The notes: generated by a model from the sequence alone, not told the origin. A stretch of 64,000 nucleotides of DNA from an uncultured Aquimarina sp. (GCA_947501475.1 CANMWA010000003.1:310001-374000); one strand, 5' to 3'; shown: positions 18,027 through 28,563, counted from the first letter of the stretch. Numbers and translations: made by a program.

Positions 18027-20795
18027 TTACAGCGTATTTAGTGATAAGCCCACATAGTATTGGGATCCAATAAATCCGGTTCCGAAAGCAGAAAAGTATT
18101 CATCACCACCAATATTTGTTCCTCCTACTTTTAGGATAGCTTTCAATTTTGGTATTTTATAATTTATCTGCGCATCAAAAACCGAGAACGAAGGTACATC
18201 ACCATCTGCAAAAGGTGCTTCCCAGAAATAGTCATCACTCCATCTAAAATTCGTATTAAATCCAAAGTTTTTGAATAGATTAGGGTTTCCAAAACTTGCT
18301 TTTATTTTATGTTTTGGCGTATTGAAACTAGTTCTGAAATCTGAATCATCCTGTTTATCAAAATCCTGTTCTGAAAAGGTGTAATTAACTCCTATTTCAA
18401 AATCTTTAAAAACTTTAGTAGTTATCCCCGCTATCACACCATAAGAGCTTATATCTTCATCAGAATTTGTATATGTTTGATATCGTTCTGTATCTTGATT
18501 TTGTATAGCACTAAATGATAATGAGCCTGGTTGAAAGTCATTCACATCTCCGTATAAAGGAACCAGCACAGTTTCATTAGAAATAAAATCTTTATAGGCA
18601 TTATAATAGGCGCTTACATCAACTACAAATCCTTTTACTTTTCCTCTATATCCCAATTCAAGAGCTGTAACTTTTTCAGGTTTTACAATACCAATATCTG
18701 CTGCTACAGGGGCTCCGTTAAGCACAGAGCTTAACGAAAAAGCATTTTCGTAAGCTGCTCTACCGGTAATTGTTGCTGTAGCAGAACCTGTAATGTTCTC
18801 ACCTCCACCACTCAAATCAAATGTTCTAACATCTCTATCAAGGTTATCAGGAGCAGATCCTACTAAAATAGCTCGACCCGCATTAAGACCTATATATAGA
18901 TCTTGAGTTGTCGGGTTTCTAAATCCGGTTTGTGCAGATAAACGAATATTATGATTTCTGTCTTCTCCTGCAGTATATCCTACAGACAACCTTGGCGAAA
19001 AATTGCCATCAAACAATTCTGCCTTGTCATAGCGTATAGATCCTGTTAATTTTAATCTTTCATCATACAATTTCTTTTGAATCTGGGTATATACACCAAA
19101 CTCTGAATAGCGAATTGGTCCATCAAAATCTGTAAATATAGTACCTGATGAGTTTAGTTTATATTCTCTGAAAGATCCACCAACCTGTATATCTGCAAAG
19201 TCACCCGTAATGTGCGTTAAATTATAGTTTACATCTGCATGTCTTAACTGAGTAGCATCCTGAAATTTGGCTCCTGTAGTCAAATCGGGATCATTTATAA
19301 CTGTATTAAATGCTTGTTGAAACTCTGGCGTACCAGGAGTTAGTCGTCCCGTATCTGCAACTTGTCTCGCTAGAGCATGAGCCTGTTCTGGCAAAACACC
19401 TTGTAAGGTTGCTGTTGCAAATGTAGCTGCATATTCTCCGAACCACGTTAAATCAGGTTTCCATAATCTATTAACATTTATCCCAGCAAATCTAGTGTCA
19501 TAAGAATCTCCTGACCTCTCATCTGTTATATACCCTCTAACAAAAAAGTTGTTGCCTTTAAATTCTAACTTATGCTGTTGTAAGAAAAAATTACGTATTG
19601 AATATCTATTCGCTCCTTGATAAATAGTAGTACCTCTTCCTATTTTTCCATTATAAATAATCTCAAAATCATTGGCAAAAGGCCTATAATGTAATGCTGT
19701 ATCAAATTTTATACTCTCTGCTGGATAATCATTAAGATCACTTTCTAGATACCCTGTTCTACTTACATTCTCATTAGGTAATAAGTTTTCTGCTCCTGCT
19801 GGTAAAGCTCCCAAGTTAACCAAAGCGATTCCTACTCCTCTTATATTAGTACTTACCTCATCACCATATACATTTAAACCATCATAATTAGGATCTGTTC
19901 TATCGGTATCAGGGTTTAAAACATTTACTTCGCTTGTTGCAAACCAATCTGTCCCTCTTAGATAAGCAAAATTAACTTTTGCAGCAAATTTATCTGAAAA
20001 TGCATGAGCAAATCGAACTCCATAATCATAAAATTCATTATCCCCAGCTGCCTCTTGTGAGGTAATACCTCCTTTAAAATAAGCACTAACACCTTGATGA
20101 TCGAATGGGTTTTTACTGGTCATAAACAGTATCCCATTAAAAGCATTTGCCCCATAAAGTGCAGAAGATGCTCCTGGCAGTAATTCTACACTATTTACAT
20201 CTATTTCGCTCATCCCAATTAAATTACCTATAACGAAATTTAAAGCTGGTGCTGTATTATCCATACCATCAACCAATTGTACAAAACGTGTATTTGCGAA
20301 TGTAGCGAAACCTCTCGTGTTTACAGATTTAAATGTTAAACTATTGGTGTTAATATCAACACCTTTTAAGTTCTCTAATCCATCATAAAAATCTACGGCA
20401 GGTGTATTTTTAATTTCTTTGATACCAATACGCTCAACACTTACTGGTGATTCGAAAATACGTTCTGGTGTTCTTGATGCTGATACAATTACCTCATCAA
20501 GTTCTGTACCTTCATTTAAGGTGATTGTTACATCTGATGTTGTTGAAGAAATAACCTCTGAAGAGAGTTCAAACCCAACACTACTTACTTGAATCGTAAA
20601 TGGCGGTGTTTGCTGTACTGTTAACGTAAAAAGGCCGTCAAAATCGGTTACTGTACCTATTCTTGCTCCTTTTACTATTACATTCGCTCCTGGAATCGGT
20701 TGATCGTTATCATCTACAACCTTACCATTAATTGTCGTTTGTGCAGTAGCAAAAATGCATGTTAATAGCATTATTACTAATGTAGTTGTTCTCAT
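18027..20795 (-). CDS. TonB-dependent outer-membrane receptor (tandem paralogue 2)
   Basis: 922 residues with signal peptide, CarboxypepD_reg-like domain (INGKVVDDNDQPIPGANVIV), plug (VDINTNSLTFKSVNTRGFA) and barrel ending YYVGLSLNTL. Operonic with the GDSL lipoprotein 32 bp downstream. Side-by-side reading with the receptors at 13558 and 21002 shows continuous similarity from the regulatory domain to the C-terminus, with most variation in barrel loops, consistent with tandem duplication followed by divergence of substrate-facing parts. Substrate unknown. Confidence 0.94.
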   Translation of the reverse strand: MRTTTLVIMLLTCIFATAQTTINGKVVDDNDQPIPGANVIVKGARIGTVTDFDGLFTLTVQQTPPFTIQVSSVGFELSSEVISSTTSDVTITLNEGTELDEVIVSASRTPERIFESPVSVERIGIKEIKNTPAVDFYDGLENLKGVDINTNSLTFKSVNTRGFATFANTRFVQLVDGMDNTAPALNFVIGNLIGMSEIDVNSVELLPGASSALYGANAFNGILFMTSKNPFDHQGVSAYFKGGITSQEAAGDNEFYDYGVRFAHAFSDKFAAKVNFAYLRGTDWFATSEVNVLNPDTDRTDPNYDGLNVYGDEVSTNIRGVGIALVNLGALPAGAENLLPNENVSRTGYLESDLNDYPAESIKFDTALHYRPFANDFEIIYNGKIGRGTTIYQGANRYSIRNFFLQQHKLEFKGNNFFVRGYITDERSGDSYDTRFAGINVNRLWKPDLTWFGEYAATFATATLQGVLPEQAHALARQVADTGRLTPGTPEFQQAFNTVINDPDLTTGAKFQDATQLRHADVNYNLTHITGDFADIQVGGSFREYKLNSSGTIFTDFDGPIRYSEFGVYTQIQKKLYDERLKLTGSIRYDKAELFDGNFSPRLSVGYTAGEDRNHNIRLSAQTGFRNPTTQDLYIGLNAGRAILVGSAPDNLDRDVRTFDLSGGGENITGSATATITGRAAYENAFSLSSVLNGAPVAADIGIVKPEKVTALELGYRGKVKGFVVDVSAYYNAYKDFISNETVLVPLYGDVNDFQPGSLSFSAIQNQDTERYQTYTNSDEDISSYGVIAGITTKVFKDFEIGVNYTFSEQDFDKQDDSDFRTSFNTPKHKIKASFGNPNLFKNFGFNTNFRWSDDYFWEAPFADGDVPSFSVFDAQINYKIPKLKAILKVGGTNIGGDEYFSAFGTGFIGSQYYVGLSLNTL

Positions 20796-20942
20796 GCCCC
20801 AAAATTTTATAGTTATGAGAACAATATACGTTTTTTTGTGAATTTTTTAATAGAATTGTTAAAACTTTGTTTTTTTATAGATAATGATTGCTTACTTAAC
20901 AATATCTCTATTATTTGGTCGATACCTGTTGTAGAAAACAAA

Positions 20943-20970
20943 AAACCTGTCTGATTTCTCAGACAGGTTT
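20943..20970 (-). terminator. intrinsic terminator after paralogue 3
   Basis: AAACCTGTCTGA and TCAGACAGGTTT form a perfect 12-bp stem with a 4-nt loop, 31 bp past the stop of the receptor at 21002. A-run on the plus strand gives a T-run for minus-strand transcripts. Confidence 0.9.
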
Positions 20971-21001
20971 AAAACATTCGTTAAAAAATTAACGTTGTAT
21001 C

Positions 21002-23764
21002 TTATAGGTTATTTATTATTATCCCAACAAAATATTGGCTACCAATGAATCCTGTTCCAATACCTGTATAATATTCGTCACCTAGTAAATTATTCGCACC
21101 AACCTTTAATTTAGCTTTAAGAGAAGGAATAGAATAATTAATCTGAGCATTAACTACAGTATAGGAAGGAATATCACCATCACCAAAATCAGATTGCCAG
21201 AAATACTCATCACTCCATACTACATTAGAATTGAAACCAAAGTTCTTAAACAGGTCGTCTTTACCTAAAGAAGCTTTTACTTTATGCTCTGGTGTATTAA
21301 AGTTACTTCTAAAATCAGGGTCTTTTTCTTGATCAAAATCTTGTTTTGTATAAGTATAATTTACACCTAAATCAAATCCTTTAATTTGGGTAGTAACTCC
21401 TGCTATAAAACCATAAGAATTAATGTCTACATCAGAGTTTGTAGAGGCAGAAAATATCTGACTAGTTCCTAAAGATTGAATATCACTTATTGCCTGCGCT
21501 TGTTCTGCAGCAGTACCATTTACTCTACCTGTAGAAGGAGCAATTACTGTTTCATTAGAAATAAAATCCTGATATTGGTTATAATATATACTACCATCTA
21601 GGATTACTGTTCCGAACTGTGCTCTATACCCTATCTCATAAGCCGTAACTCTCTCTGGCTTTACAATATCAATATTTGCTACTTGTAAATCTGCAGGGTT
21701 TTGGGAAATTGCAAATTGTGCAACTGAGCTTGCAGAGTATGAATTCTCATAGGCATCTCTACCTGTAATAACATTACCTCCTTCTTCTACCGTATATCTA
21801 TCTAAATTATCTGGAGCAGAACCAATAAGGCTTGTTCCCCCACCAATATCTAAACCAATATATAAATCCTGAGTCGTTGGATTTCTAAAACCAGTTTGTA
21901 TCGATGCACGAAGGTTACGAGTTTTATTCGCTCCTAGAGTATAACTCACAGAGAACCTTGGAGAAAAGTTACCGTCAAATAATTGAGATTTATCATAACG
22001 TACAGAACCTGTCAATTTTAATCGCTCATCTAAAAACTTCTTTTGGATCTGTGTATACACACCATATTCAGAATATTTTATCGGACCATCTACATCTGTA
22101 AATACAGTACCTTCAGAATTTAATTTATACTCTCTAAAAGATCCACCAACTTGTATGTCAGCAAAATCACTTGTAATATGGCTAAAGTTATAGTTTGCAT
22201 CTGCATGTCTAAATGAAGTCTTCTCAATAAATTTAGAACCTCTTGAAAGATCAGGATCATTAGTCACCACATCAAATGCTTGTTGAAACTCTGGAGTACC
22301 AGGAATCAAACGGCCAGTATCAGCTGTTTCTCTTGCAAAACCATGAGCTTGTTGTTCTGGCAATCCAGCTGCTCTTGATCTAGCAAATGCAACTGCATAT
22401 TGAGTAAACCAATCTTGGTTATTCTTCCACCTATTATTGATATTAAGTCCTGTAAATCTAATATCGTAAGAATCTCCTGCATCTTCTGCAGTAACATACC
22501 CTCTTACAAAGAAATTATCATTTTTTAATTCTAATTTATGTTGTTGTAAGAAAAAGTTACGTAATGAAGTTCTGTTGGCATCTTGGGTCACAGTAGTACC
22601 TCTACCCATTTTACCAGTATAGATAATCTCTAAATCATCTGCAAATGGTCGATAATGTAATGACGCATCAAATTTTATACTTTCTGCTTCGTTGGCATTA
22701 AGATCTGCCTCGTCATATCCTGTTCTACTAATAACATCATCTGTAAGAAAACTAGCTTCAGTAGCTGTCAGGGCATTTGCTTGTACTAATAATGGTGCAA
22801 AAACATCAACTCTTGATGCAGCTTCATCACCATATACATTTAAACCATCATACCCTAAACTATTTTCTCTCGTAGCACCAGGATTAGCTAAATCTCTTTT
22901 ATCTGCAGCCAACCAATCTGTTCCTTTTAGGATAGCAAGGTTTACTTTACCGGCAAACTTATCAGAAAAAGCATGTGCCATTCTTACTCCAACATCATAA
23001 AATTCATTATCACCAGCAGCTTCTTGAGAAGTGATACCTCCTTTGGCATAAGCACTAATTCCTTGATAATCAAAAGGATTTTTACTATTCATGAATAAAA
23101 TACCATTAAAGGCATTCGCTCCATATAATGCAGAAGATGCACCTGGCAGTAATTCTATACTTTGTACATCCAACTCAGTTAAACCAACTAGATTACCCAA
23201 AACAAAGTTTAAGGCTGGAGCTGAATTATCCATACCATCTATCAATTGTACAAAACGTGTATTGGTAAACGTAGCAAAACCTCTAGTGTTAACAGATTTT
23301 AATGTTAAACTATTGGTATTAACATCAACACCTTTCAATGTTTCAAGATCGCCATAAAAATCTGCTGATGCTGCATTTTTGATTTGTTTAATACCAAACC
23401 GCTCGATACTTACTGGCGATTCGAATAATCTTTCTGGAGCTCTCGATGCAGATATTACTAATTCGTCTAAAAAGGTAATATCTTCTAAAACAATAGTAAT
23501 GTCTTTTGTCTCTGATGTAACTACAAATGTAGTAGGATCAAAACCAATACTGCTTGCTTCTAATGTAAAAGGATACTCTTTGTCTGTTGTTAAAGAAAAA
23601 TTTCCATCAAAATCTGAAATTGTAGAAACTGATGTTCCTTTTACAGTAATACTAACACCAGGGATTGGTTCATCGAACCCATCAATAACCCTACCGTCTA
23701 TTACATTTTGTGAAACACCAATAGCGCCAACAAAAAGCATTAAAACTAGTGTAATTGTTTTCAT
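21002..23764 (-). CDS. TonB-dependent outer-membrane receptor (tandem paralogue 3)
   Basis: 920 residues, same architecture as the other two: signal peptide, CarboxypepD_reg-like domain (IDGRVIDGFDEPIPGVSITV), plug with VDVNTNSLTLKSVNTRGFA, barrel ending YFVGIIINNL. It is the most upstream member of the tandem and has its own promoter and terminator, so it is transcribed alone. The three receptors end in Leu rather than the Phe usual for barrel C-termini, a shared oddity of this subfamily. Confidence 0.94.
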   Translation of the reverse strand: MKTITLVLMLFVGAIGVSQNVIDGRVIDGFDEPIPGVSITVKGTSVSTISDFDGNFSLTTDKEYPFTLEASSIGFDPTTFVVTSETKDITIVLEDITFLDELVISASRAPERLFESPVSIERFGIKQIKNAASADFYGDLETLKGVDVNTNSLTLKSVNTRGFATFTNTRFVQLIDGMDNSAPALNFVLGNLVGLTELDVQSIELLPGASSALYGANAFNGILFMNSKNPFDYQGISAYAKGGITSQEAAGDNEFYDVGVRMAHAFSDKFAGKVNLAILKGTDWLAADKRDLANPGATRENSLGYDGLNVYGDEAASRVDVFAPLLVQANALTATEASFLTDDVISRTGYDEADLNANEAESIKFDASLHYRPFADDLEIIYTGKMGRGTTVTQDANRTSLRNFFLQQHKLELKNDNFFVRGYVTAEDAGDSYDIRFTGLNINNRWKNNQDWFTQYAVAFARSRAAGLPEQQAHGFARETADTGRLIPGTPEFQQAFDVVTNDPDLSRGSKFIEKTSFRHADANYNFSHITSDFADIQVGGSFREYKLNSEGTVFTDVDGPIKYSEYGVYTQIQKKFLDERLKLTGSVRYDKSQLFDGNFSPRFSVSYTLGANKTRNLRASIQTGFRNPTTQDLYIGLDIGGGTSLIGSAPDNLDRYTVEEGGNVITGRDAYENSYSASSVAQFAISQNPADLQVANIDIVKPERVTAYEIGYRAQFGTVILDGSIYYNQYQDFISNETVIAPSTGRVNGTAAEQAQAISDIQSLGTSQIFSASTNSDVDINSYGFIAGVTTQIKGFDLGVNYTYTKQDFDQEKDPDFRSNFNTPEHKVKASLGKDDLFKNFGFNSNVVWSDEYFWQSDFGDGDIPSYTVVNAQINYSIPSLKAKLKVGANNLLGDEYYTGIGTGFIGSQYFVGIIINNL

Positions 23765-23835
23765 AAGTAGATTGTTTTTTAAAAATTAAGTTGATTATTC
23801 TTATGCGCGCACAAGAAATTTTAACATTTGGGAAG

Positions 23836-23864
23836 CAAAACTACACTTTTTTGATTAAAAACAA
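23836..23864 (-). promoter_or_regulatory. Bacteroidota-type promoter for the receptor at 21002
   Basis: Minus strand: TTG (23862-23864), 18-nt spacer, then -7 TAGTTTTG (23836-23843). The leader would be about 65 nt. The rest of the 23765-24130 gap holds only this promoter and the glmS terminator; I see no gene in it. Confidence 0.5.
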
Positions 23865-24081
23865 AGCAAAAAGTGTTTTTTGTCGTAAAAAAATGTTTTT
23901 CAGCGATCCCTAAAAACTTCTGAGCTTCTAAAAAAATGTACAATTTTGGGGTAAATTAAATGGAATTCATTGATTTATAAGCCCATATATAAAACTAAGC
24001 AAAATAATTTAAAGTTTAACATATTAATCAATGTGGCGTACTAATATTGCGCGAAAACCGTAAAAAACACTCTTCTACGAC

Positions 24082-24109
24082 AAAAACCACCTTTATGAAG
24101 GTGGTTTTT
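24082..24109 (-). terminator. intrinsic terminator after glmS
   Basis: AAAAACCACCTT and AAGGTGGTTTTT form a near-perfect stem with a 4-nt loop, 21 bp past the glmS stop, flanked by A/T runs. Confidence 0.88.
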
Positions 24110-24130
24110 AATGTTTTTTCTAAAAAAATA

Positions 24131-25978
24131 TTACTCTACTGTAACCGATTTAGCAAGATTACGAGGTTGATCAACATTTTTATCAAGCATTACAGCAATA
24201 TGATATGATAACAACTGCAATGGTATTGTCGTAAGTAGAGGAGTTAAAAACTCATCAGTTTCTGGGATCTCTATAACATGATCTGCAAGTCCTTTAACTG
24301 TAACATCGCCTTCAGTTACAATCCCAATTATTTTACCTTTTCTAGATTTTATTTCCTGAATATTACTTACAACTTTTTCGTAGTGCCCTTTTTTGGTCGC
24401 TATAACAACAACTGGCATTTGTTCATCAATGAGCGCTATCGGTCCATGTTTCATTTCTGCTGCAGGATACCCTTCTGCATGAATATATGAAATCTCTTTA
24501 AGCTTTAATGCTCCTTCGAGTGCTACAGGGAAATTATACCCTCTACCTAGATACAAGAAGTTTTTGGCATTTTTATAAGTCTCTGCTATAAATTTGATAT
24601 GCTCATTAGACTCTAAGGCTATTTTTACTTTTTCAGGAATTCTTTCAAGCTCTTGTAGATAGTAATGAAAATCACTATTAGAAATTGTTCCTTTCCTTTC
24701 GGCTAATTTTAATGCAATAAGAGAAAGCACAGTAATCTGAGTTGTAAATGCTTTGGTAGAAGCCACCCCAATTTCTGGTCCTGCATGAGTATATGCACCA
24801 GCATGGGTTTCTCTAGAAATCGAAGATCCAACTACATTACACACTCCAAAAACAAAAGCTCCGTTCTCTTTTGCTAGCTTAATCGCAGCCATTGTATCGG
24901 CGGTTTCACCACTTTGTGATATCGCAATGACTACATCATCTTGATGGATTACAGGATTGCGATATCTAAATTCTGAAGCATATTCGACCTCAACAGGTAT
25001 TCTTACTAATTCTTCAAAAATATACTCTGCTACCAAACCTGCATGCCATGAAGTACCGCAAGCTATAATAATAATACGCTTTGCATTAAGTAGCTTAGCT
25101 AAATTATCATCAATTCCTGCCATTTTAATAATACCTTCAGCAACCCTCATTCTTCCTCTATAGGTATCACTAATCGCATTAGGTTGCTCATAGATCTCTT
25201 TTAACATAAAGTGATCATAACCTCCTTTTTCAATTTGTTCTAGATTGATCTGTAGTTCTTGTACATAAGGATCTACTAGGCTATCATCTTTGATATTTCT
25301 TACTTTAATTTCTTTACCTCTACGTACTATCGCCATTTCTCCATCTTCTAGATAAATAGCATTGTTAGTATATTCTATAAAAGGCGAAGCATCTGAAGCT
25401 ATAAAAAATTCATCATCGCCAACTCCAATGGCAAGAGGGCTACCTAATCTTGCAACAACTATTTCATCTGGCTTTTGTTTATCAAAAACAGCAATCGCAT
25501 ATGCGCCTACTGTTTGATTTAAAGCTATCTGAACTGCTTTTCCAAGTTTTACGTTTTCTTTTGTCTTAACGTCTTCGATCAAATTCACCAATACTTCAGT
25601 ATCTGTTTCTGAAGTAAAAGTATATCCACGTTTTAATAATTCTTTTCTAAGTGTTTCATAATTTTCAATAATACCATTATGAATGATCACCAAATTTCCA
25701 GAATTAGAATAATGTGGGTGTGAGTTTACATCATTAGGAACACCATGTGTTGCCCATCTTGTATGACCTATGCCTACATTACCTTTAGTAGGTATCTCTT
25801 TAACCAACCTCTCTTCTAAGTCACTTACCTTACCTTTTGTTTTTGACAATTTAATATCATTACCATCGTAAAGAGCTATCCCAGCTGAATCGTAACCTCT
25901 ATACTCAAGTCTTTTTAATCCCTTTAAAACAATCGGATAGGCCTCTCTATGGCCAATATAACCTACAATTCCACACAT
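24131..25978 (-). CDS. glmS: glutamine--fructose-6-phosphate aminotransferase (isomerizing)
   Basis: Makes glucosamine-6-phosphate for peptidoglycan and LPS. 615 residues: N-terminal class II glutaminase with the nucleophile Cys2 (MCGIVGYIGHREA) and GHTRWATHG; two SIS domains with CGTSWHAG, SQSGETADT and the C-terminal PRNLAKSVTVE. Third gene of the unit half-GT5, DUF4270, glmS; it starts 27 bp after the DUF4270 stop. No glmS ribozyme is expected or seen in that short gap. Confidence 0.98.
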   Translation of the reverse strand: MCGIVGYIGHREAYPIVLKGLKRLEYRGYDSAGIALYDGNDIKLSKTKGKVSDLEERLVKEIPTKGNVGIGHTRWATHGVPNDVNSHPHYSNSGNLVIIHNGIIENYETLRKELLKRGYTFTSETDTEVLVNLIEDVKTKENVKLGKAVQIALNQTVGAYAIAVFDKQKPDEIVVARLGSPLAIGVGDDEFFIASDASPFIEYTNNAIYLEDGEMAIVRRGKEIKVRNIKDDSLVDPYVQELQINLEQIEKGGYDHFMLKEIYEQPNAISDTYRGRMRVAEGIIKMAGIDDNLAKLLNAKRIIIIACGTSWHAGLVAEYIFEELVRIPVEVEYASEFRYRNPVIHQDDVVIAISQSGETADTMAAIKLAKENGAFVFGVCNVVGSSISRETHAGAYTHAGPEIGVASTKAFTTQITVLSLIALKLAERKGTISNSDFHYYLQELERIPEKVKIALESNEHIKFIAETYKNAKNFLYLGRGYNFPVALEGALKLKEISYIHAEGYPAAEMKHGPIALIDEQMPVVVIATKKGHYEKVVSNIQEIKSRKGKIIGIVTEGDVTVKGLADHVIEIPETDEFLTPLLTTIPLQLLSYHIAVMLDKNVDQPRNLAKSVTVE

Positions 25979-26005
25979 GATTTAAGTTTTTTAATAATCG
26001 TGTTA

Positions 26006-27703
26006 TTAGTTGCTTTTAGATTCTGTATAAAAAATCTCTAGTTTCAAACGCTTTGCTAGGGGAACATCATCTGTATTACCATAAAGAATAGTACCTTCAT
26101 GAGAGATTACGGATGAAAATGGGATGATTTTTTCTTCAAGAGTTATTTCGCTATCAGGGTTGTTTTCATCAGCTCTAGTAAAAGTAAAACCGTTAGCATT
26201 ACCTACTATATTCACATTTTGAGAAACAGACAATCCTAATTTAACATTATCATTATCTTCATTAAGAACACTTATAATATGTTGCGTAAGGCTTATTTTA
26301 TAAAACTCTCCTCTTTTGTCTGAATCACGACTAATCCTTCCTAAATGATTAATTACAGAAAAAACCGGAAAATCTTCATTAATAGTAGCATCAAAACGAT
26401 AATCAACCAATATATCTCCCGTTTCTAAATTAAAGATAAAAATTCTTTCTGGTTCTGTGTCTCCTGATGTTACTTTATCTTGGTCAATATAAAATTTTAA
26501 ACTAGCGTCATTAACCAACCAATTTTGTCTTTTTATAAAAGATAATTCATTTTCTTCTTCTCCGTTTTCATTAGTAATATTTCTGTTAAATAGATCAATT
26601 ACAGCATACGAACCATCGCCTCCTTTTAAATAAAGATTCCTTTCTCCATTAATCTGATCTTGATTTTCAGTTTTTAATTCTTCGGCAATAACGGGATCTA
26701 ATTGAGTATTAATAGCATTAACAATATTATTTGAGAATGTTAAAGCATACTCCCCATCATCTCTTACCTTATCACTTCTATCGCCATCACCATCCTCATC
26801 TAAAACATCTGTTTTATCAAAAGAATAATGTAACGTAATTCGAGCGCTAGTCAAATTAAAATATATTAAATTTCCGGTATTGTTTATAGCTTCTGCTTTA
26901 AGATAAATCCCCCTGAAATAGTTTCTAAAATTATTTACATTGCTAAGTTCTGCACTATTCTCTTTGTCTAAAAATTGAGTTTTAAACAATTCTCTTATAT
27001 CATTAGATATTTTATCAGAAAACACAATTCTTAGTCCTGGGGCTACCCTAGACCTGCTTACTATCGAATCTGTTTTATTAGGATCTTTCTGTTTTAAAAC
27101 TATTTCTGAAGCAGAAGGAATAAAAGAATCATTACTATATAATAATTGACTCTGCACTTGATCAACAAAATTAGATTGAATATCATTAGAGTAATAAATT
27201 TGTCTCTCGTTGGTAGTAGGATCAAGATCTCTTAAAAAATAATTTGATTTATAAATAGATAATTTAATGGGCTGATTTCCATAAACCGAGTCCAATCGAA
27301 ATGTAGAAGCTGTTTCTGTAGTATTTGCATCAATCTGTACTTGCTGTGTAGCGGTTACTGTACTAAAGTATGGTAAATTAAACACAACACTATCTAAAAC
27401 TGCTACTTCACCAAAATCAGGATTAAAAGCCTCAGGTTGCACCTGTGATAGTATATCATATGATGATTGGCCATATACCGGATCATTATACACACCTAAT
27501 AAATTAACTGGTAAAAATGAAGTTTGTACAGTATCAAATTTTTGATTGTAGGCAACAGGTGTTGCGCTATACTGTTTATCTTGAAAATTTACATCTCCTA
27601 TAACTTCGCTACCAACATTACTAAAATCATCATTACATGATAAGAAAGTAACAGCAACAACTACTATAGCCGCTGCTTTAATTAAAAAATTCATCAAATT
27701 CAT
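26006..27703 (-). CDS. DUF4270 family lipoprotein
   Basis: About 565 residues. The ATG at 27703 gives MNLMNFLIKAAAIVVVAVTFLSCNDD with a lipobox (LSC); an upstream in-frame extension would overlap the preceding gene and lacks sense. The mature region fits the Bacteroidota-specific DUF4270 (FDTVQTSFLPVNLLGVYNDPVYG, and repeated beta-rich segments). Function unknown. It begins 16 bp after the half-GT5 stop and precedes glmS, a gene order I recall as recurrent in flavobacteria, which hints at a link to envelope glycan metabolism without proving one. Confidence 0.88.
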   Translation of the reverse strand: MNLMNFLIKAAAIVVVAVTFLSCNDDFSNVGSEVIGDVNFQDKQYSATPVAYNQKFDTVQTSFLPVNLLGVYNDPVYGQSSYDILSQVQPEAFNPDFGEVAVLDSVVFNLPYFSTVTATQQVQIDANTTETASTFRLDSVYGNQPIKLSIYKSNYFLRDLDPTTNERQIYYSNDIQSNFVDQVQSQLLYSNDSFIPSASEIVLKQKDPNKTDSIVSRSRVAPGLRIVFSDKISNDIRELFKTQFLDKENSAELSNVNNFRNYFRGIYLKAEAINNTGNLIYFNLTSARITLHYSFDKTDVLDEDGDGDRSDKVRDDGEYALTFSNNIVNAINTQLDPVIAEELKTENQDQINGERNLYLKGGDGSYAVIDLFNRNITNENGEEENELSFIKRQNWLVNDASLKFYIDQDKVTSGDTEPERIFIFNLETGDILVDYRFDATINEDFPVFSVINHLGRISRDSDKRGEFYKISLTQHIISVLNEDNDNVKLGLSVSQNVNIVGNANGFTFTRADENNPDSEITLEEKIIPFSSVISHEGTILYGNTDDVPLAKRLKLEIFYTESKSN

Positions 27704-27719
27704 AAATAAATCATTCTGA

Positions 27720-28529
27720 TTACACCAATACCTCTGTTTGATAAAAGGCTTCATAGGCATCTGCAAATTCATCTGGTTTTTTATATTCTAATACTGGTTG
27801 GTCTATACTTTTTAAATGATCAACAAGCTCACCTGGGATGTTTTCCGATCCCACTATGATAGCATCAGAATTATCAATAGCAACCTTCATCACATTATTA
27901 TATGTTGGCTTAGCTAGATCACTAATCTTTCCTTCTTCAATTCCATCAAACTTAACCTTTGCCATCATATTATTATCAAGCGTTCCCTCATAACCATGAT
28001 CATACACCGAAGTTACAATCTTACTATGTCCAAACAGTGGTTCATTAGCATAATAATTTTTTAAATACAACGGCAACAGAGAAGCTAGCCACCCATGCAC
28101 ATGTATAACATCTGGAGACCAGTTTAGTTTTTTCACTGTTTCTATAACTCCCTTAGCAAAAAAGATTGCTCTTTCATCGTTATCTGGAAACAGGTTTCCT
28201 TCTTCATCGGTCAATGTGGCCTTTCTTTTAAAATAATCTTCATTATCAATAAAATAAACCTGCATTCGTTCTTTAGGGATTGAAGCAACTTTAATGATCA
28301 AAGGCATATCTAAATCATTAATCACAAGATTCATCCCCGAAAGGCGAATCACTTCATGCAATTGATGTCTTCTTTCATTAATATTACCATATCTTGGCAT
28401 AAAAATCCTAATTTGTCCCCCTTTATTATTAACCATTCTCGGTGCTTCAAACGACATGGATGAGATTTCAGTCTCTGGCAGGTAAGGTATTACTTCTGAT
28501 GATACATACAATATCCTCTTATCTTTCAT
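27720..28529 (-). CDS. GT5 starch/glycogen-synthase N-terminal-domain protein
   Basis: 269 residues covering only the N-terminal Rossmann half of a GT5 synthase: RILYVSSEVIPYLPETEIS, FMPRYGNINERRHQLHEVIRLSG, YFIDNEDYFKRK, VIHVHGWLASLLPLYLKN. In GlgA the ADP-glucose-binding KTGGL loop (here PETEISS) and the whole C-terminal half are needed for catalysis; both are altered or missing. It is therefore unlikely to be a conventional glycogen synthase and may act as a binding or partner protein. First gene of the unit leading to DUF4270 and glmS, divergent from panC. AAGGAGG is visible about 17 bp before the ATG. Confidence 0.85.
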   Translation of the reverse strand: MKDKRILYVSSEVIPYLPETEISSMSFEAPRMVNNKGGQIRIFMPRYGNINERRHQLHEVIRLSGMNLVINDLDMPLIIKVASIPKERMQVYFIDNEDYFKRKATLTDEEGNLFPDNDERAIFFAKGVIETVKKLNWSPDVIHVHGWLASLLPLYLKNYYANEPLFGHSKIVTSVYDHGYEGTLDNNMMAKVKFDGIEEGKISDLAKPTYNNVMKVAIDNSDAIIVGSENIPGELVDHLKSIDQPVLEYKKPDEFADAYEAFYQTEVLV

Positions 28530-28563
28530 ATAATCGATACTTTTATCGTCCTCCTTTTGGAAT

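Noticed and set aside
13558..23764. SusC/SusD polysaccharide utilisation locus
   Set aside because: No SusD-like lipoprotein and no glycoside hydrolase is adjacent to any of the receptors.
25979..26005. glmS ribozyme
   Set aside because: The gap before glmS is only 27 bp, far too short for the ribozyme.
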